In this document: positions 6,012 through 6,382 of the stretch, piece by piece
Layout: each line of letters starts with the position of its first letter
Numbering within the stretch: the first letter of the stretch is position 1
Assembly (NCBI GenBank): GCA_018432565.1
Contig: JAHDSS010000452.1
Span: forward strand, 1-6,382
From: Kiritimatiellia bacterium
GTDB taxonomy: Bacteria; Verrucomicrobiota; Kiritimatiellia; CAIQIC01; Lenti-01
Length of the DNA stretch: 6,382 bases
Direction of reading: 5' to 3'
Program-made: the position numbers and the translations under genes
Notes under the pieces: generated by a model
Told to the model about the DNA's origin: nothing
Seen by the model: the letters and a program-made list of their open reading frames with translations, nothing else
The model's database searches: none

Positions 6012-6382
6012 ATGGTAAGTCCGTGGCTGACGGGGGCGCTGGGGTGGGCGTTTTTCGGTCCGATCGGGGGCCTGCTGGGGTATGCGGCAGGGTCGCTGTA
6101 CAATGCGGCCCAGCGCGGGGACCGGACGGCGGGCGGGGCGGGCGCCGCCGCGGGGCCGGAGGCGGCGCGCAACAGTTTCATCGCCAGCCTGCTGGTGCTG
6201 ACGGCGGCGATGATGAAGGCCGACGGGCGGGCGTCGAAATCCGAGCTGGAGGTGGTGAAGGCGTTTTTCCGCCGGCAGTTCGGTCGGGAGATGGCGCAGG
6301 AGGCGCTGGGGCTGCTGCGCGACCTGCTGAGGCGGGAGATCGCCACCGGTCCGGTCTGCGCGCAGATCCGGGCGCACATGAA
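6012..6382 (+). CDS. TerB/DjlA-like membrane-anchored co-chaperone (partial, 5' part)
   Basis: The first 123 residues are present; the gene continues beyond the window. Residues about 5-30 (LTGALGWAFFGPIGGLLGYAAG) form one glycine-rich hydrophobic segment, as in the short N-terminal anchor of DjlA. An Ala/Gly-rich linker (36-50) follows, then a TerB-like helical domain from about residue 55 (FIASLLVLTAAMMKADGR, with the family-typical KADGR at 69-73 and E78). In DjlA-type proteins a C-terminal J domain would follow and stimulate DnaK; it cannot be seen here, so a TerB-only protein remains possible. ATG 6012 is one base after the mfd stop and has a strong AGGAGG, so the two genes are probably one operon. 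Confidence 0.8.
   Translation, partial: MVSPWLTGALGWAFFGPIGGLLGYAAGSLYNAAQRGDRTAGGAGAAAGPEAARNSFIASLLVLTAAMMKADGRASKSELEVVKAFFRRQFGREMAQEALGLLRDLLRREIATGPVCAQIRAHM

Overview
The window comes from a high-G+C bacterial chromosome. No 16S or other phylogenetic marker RNA is present, so placement rests on weaker evidence. The short interspersed repeats (CACGGATG-type inverted repeats, ATATCCA heptamers, CAGGAAAA purine strings) and the Mfd/TerB-DjlA content resemble what I know from the PVC group (Verrucomicrobiota/Kiritimatiellota/Lentisphaerota). This is an inference of moderate to low confidence.

Layout, with all recognised genes on the + strand. Positions 1-45 may be the last codons of an upstream gene. 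Positions 46-543 hold no convincing gene but carry repeats, small hairpins and, at the right end, an A+T-rich stretch with two tandem palindromes and a possible promoter. Positions 544-1665 encode a complete AAA_14/DUF4143 ATPase. Positions 1727-2382 hold a toxin-antitoxin pair, an AbrB-type antitoxin overlapping a PIN-domain (VapC) toxin by 4 nt. Its candidate promoter (TTGACA, 17 bp, GATATT) has a perfect palindrome over the -10 box, and the predicted transcript start falls on or next to the ATG, so the mRNA may be leaderless. Positions 2435-2525 hold a 30-bp-arm inverted repeat. Positions 2453-6010 encode the transcription-repair coupling factor Mfd. A TerB/DjlA-like membrane protein starts at 6012 and runs off the window.

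Functionally, the ATPase and the toxin-antitoxin pair look like an accessory module next to a housekeeping module (mfd followed by the TerB/DjlA-like gene, separated by one base and probably translationally coupled). I see no wholly new multigene system. The most interesting points are the compact, apparently leaderless and self-repressible antitoxin promoter, and the way interspersed repeats have become part of the mfd reading frame at both ends. About 68 C-terminal codons, and about 25 N-terminal codons if the first ATG is used, are repeat-derived.
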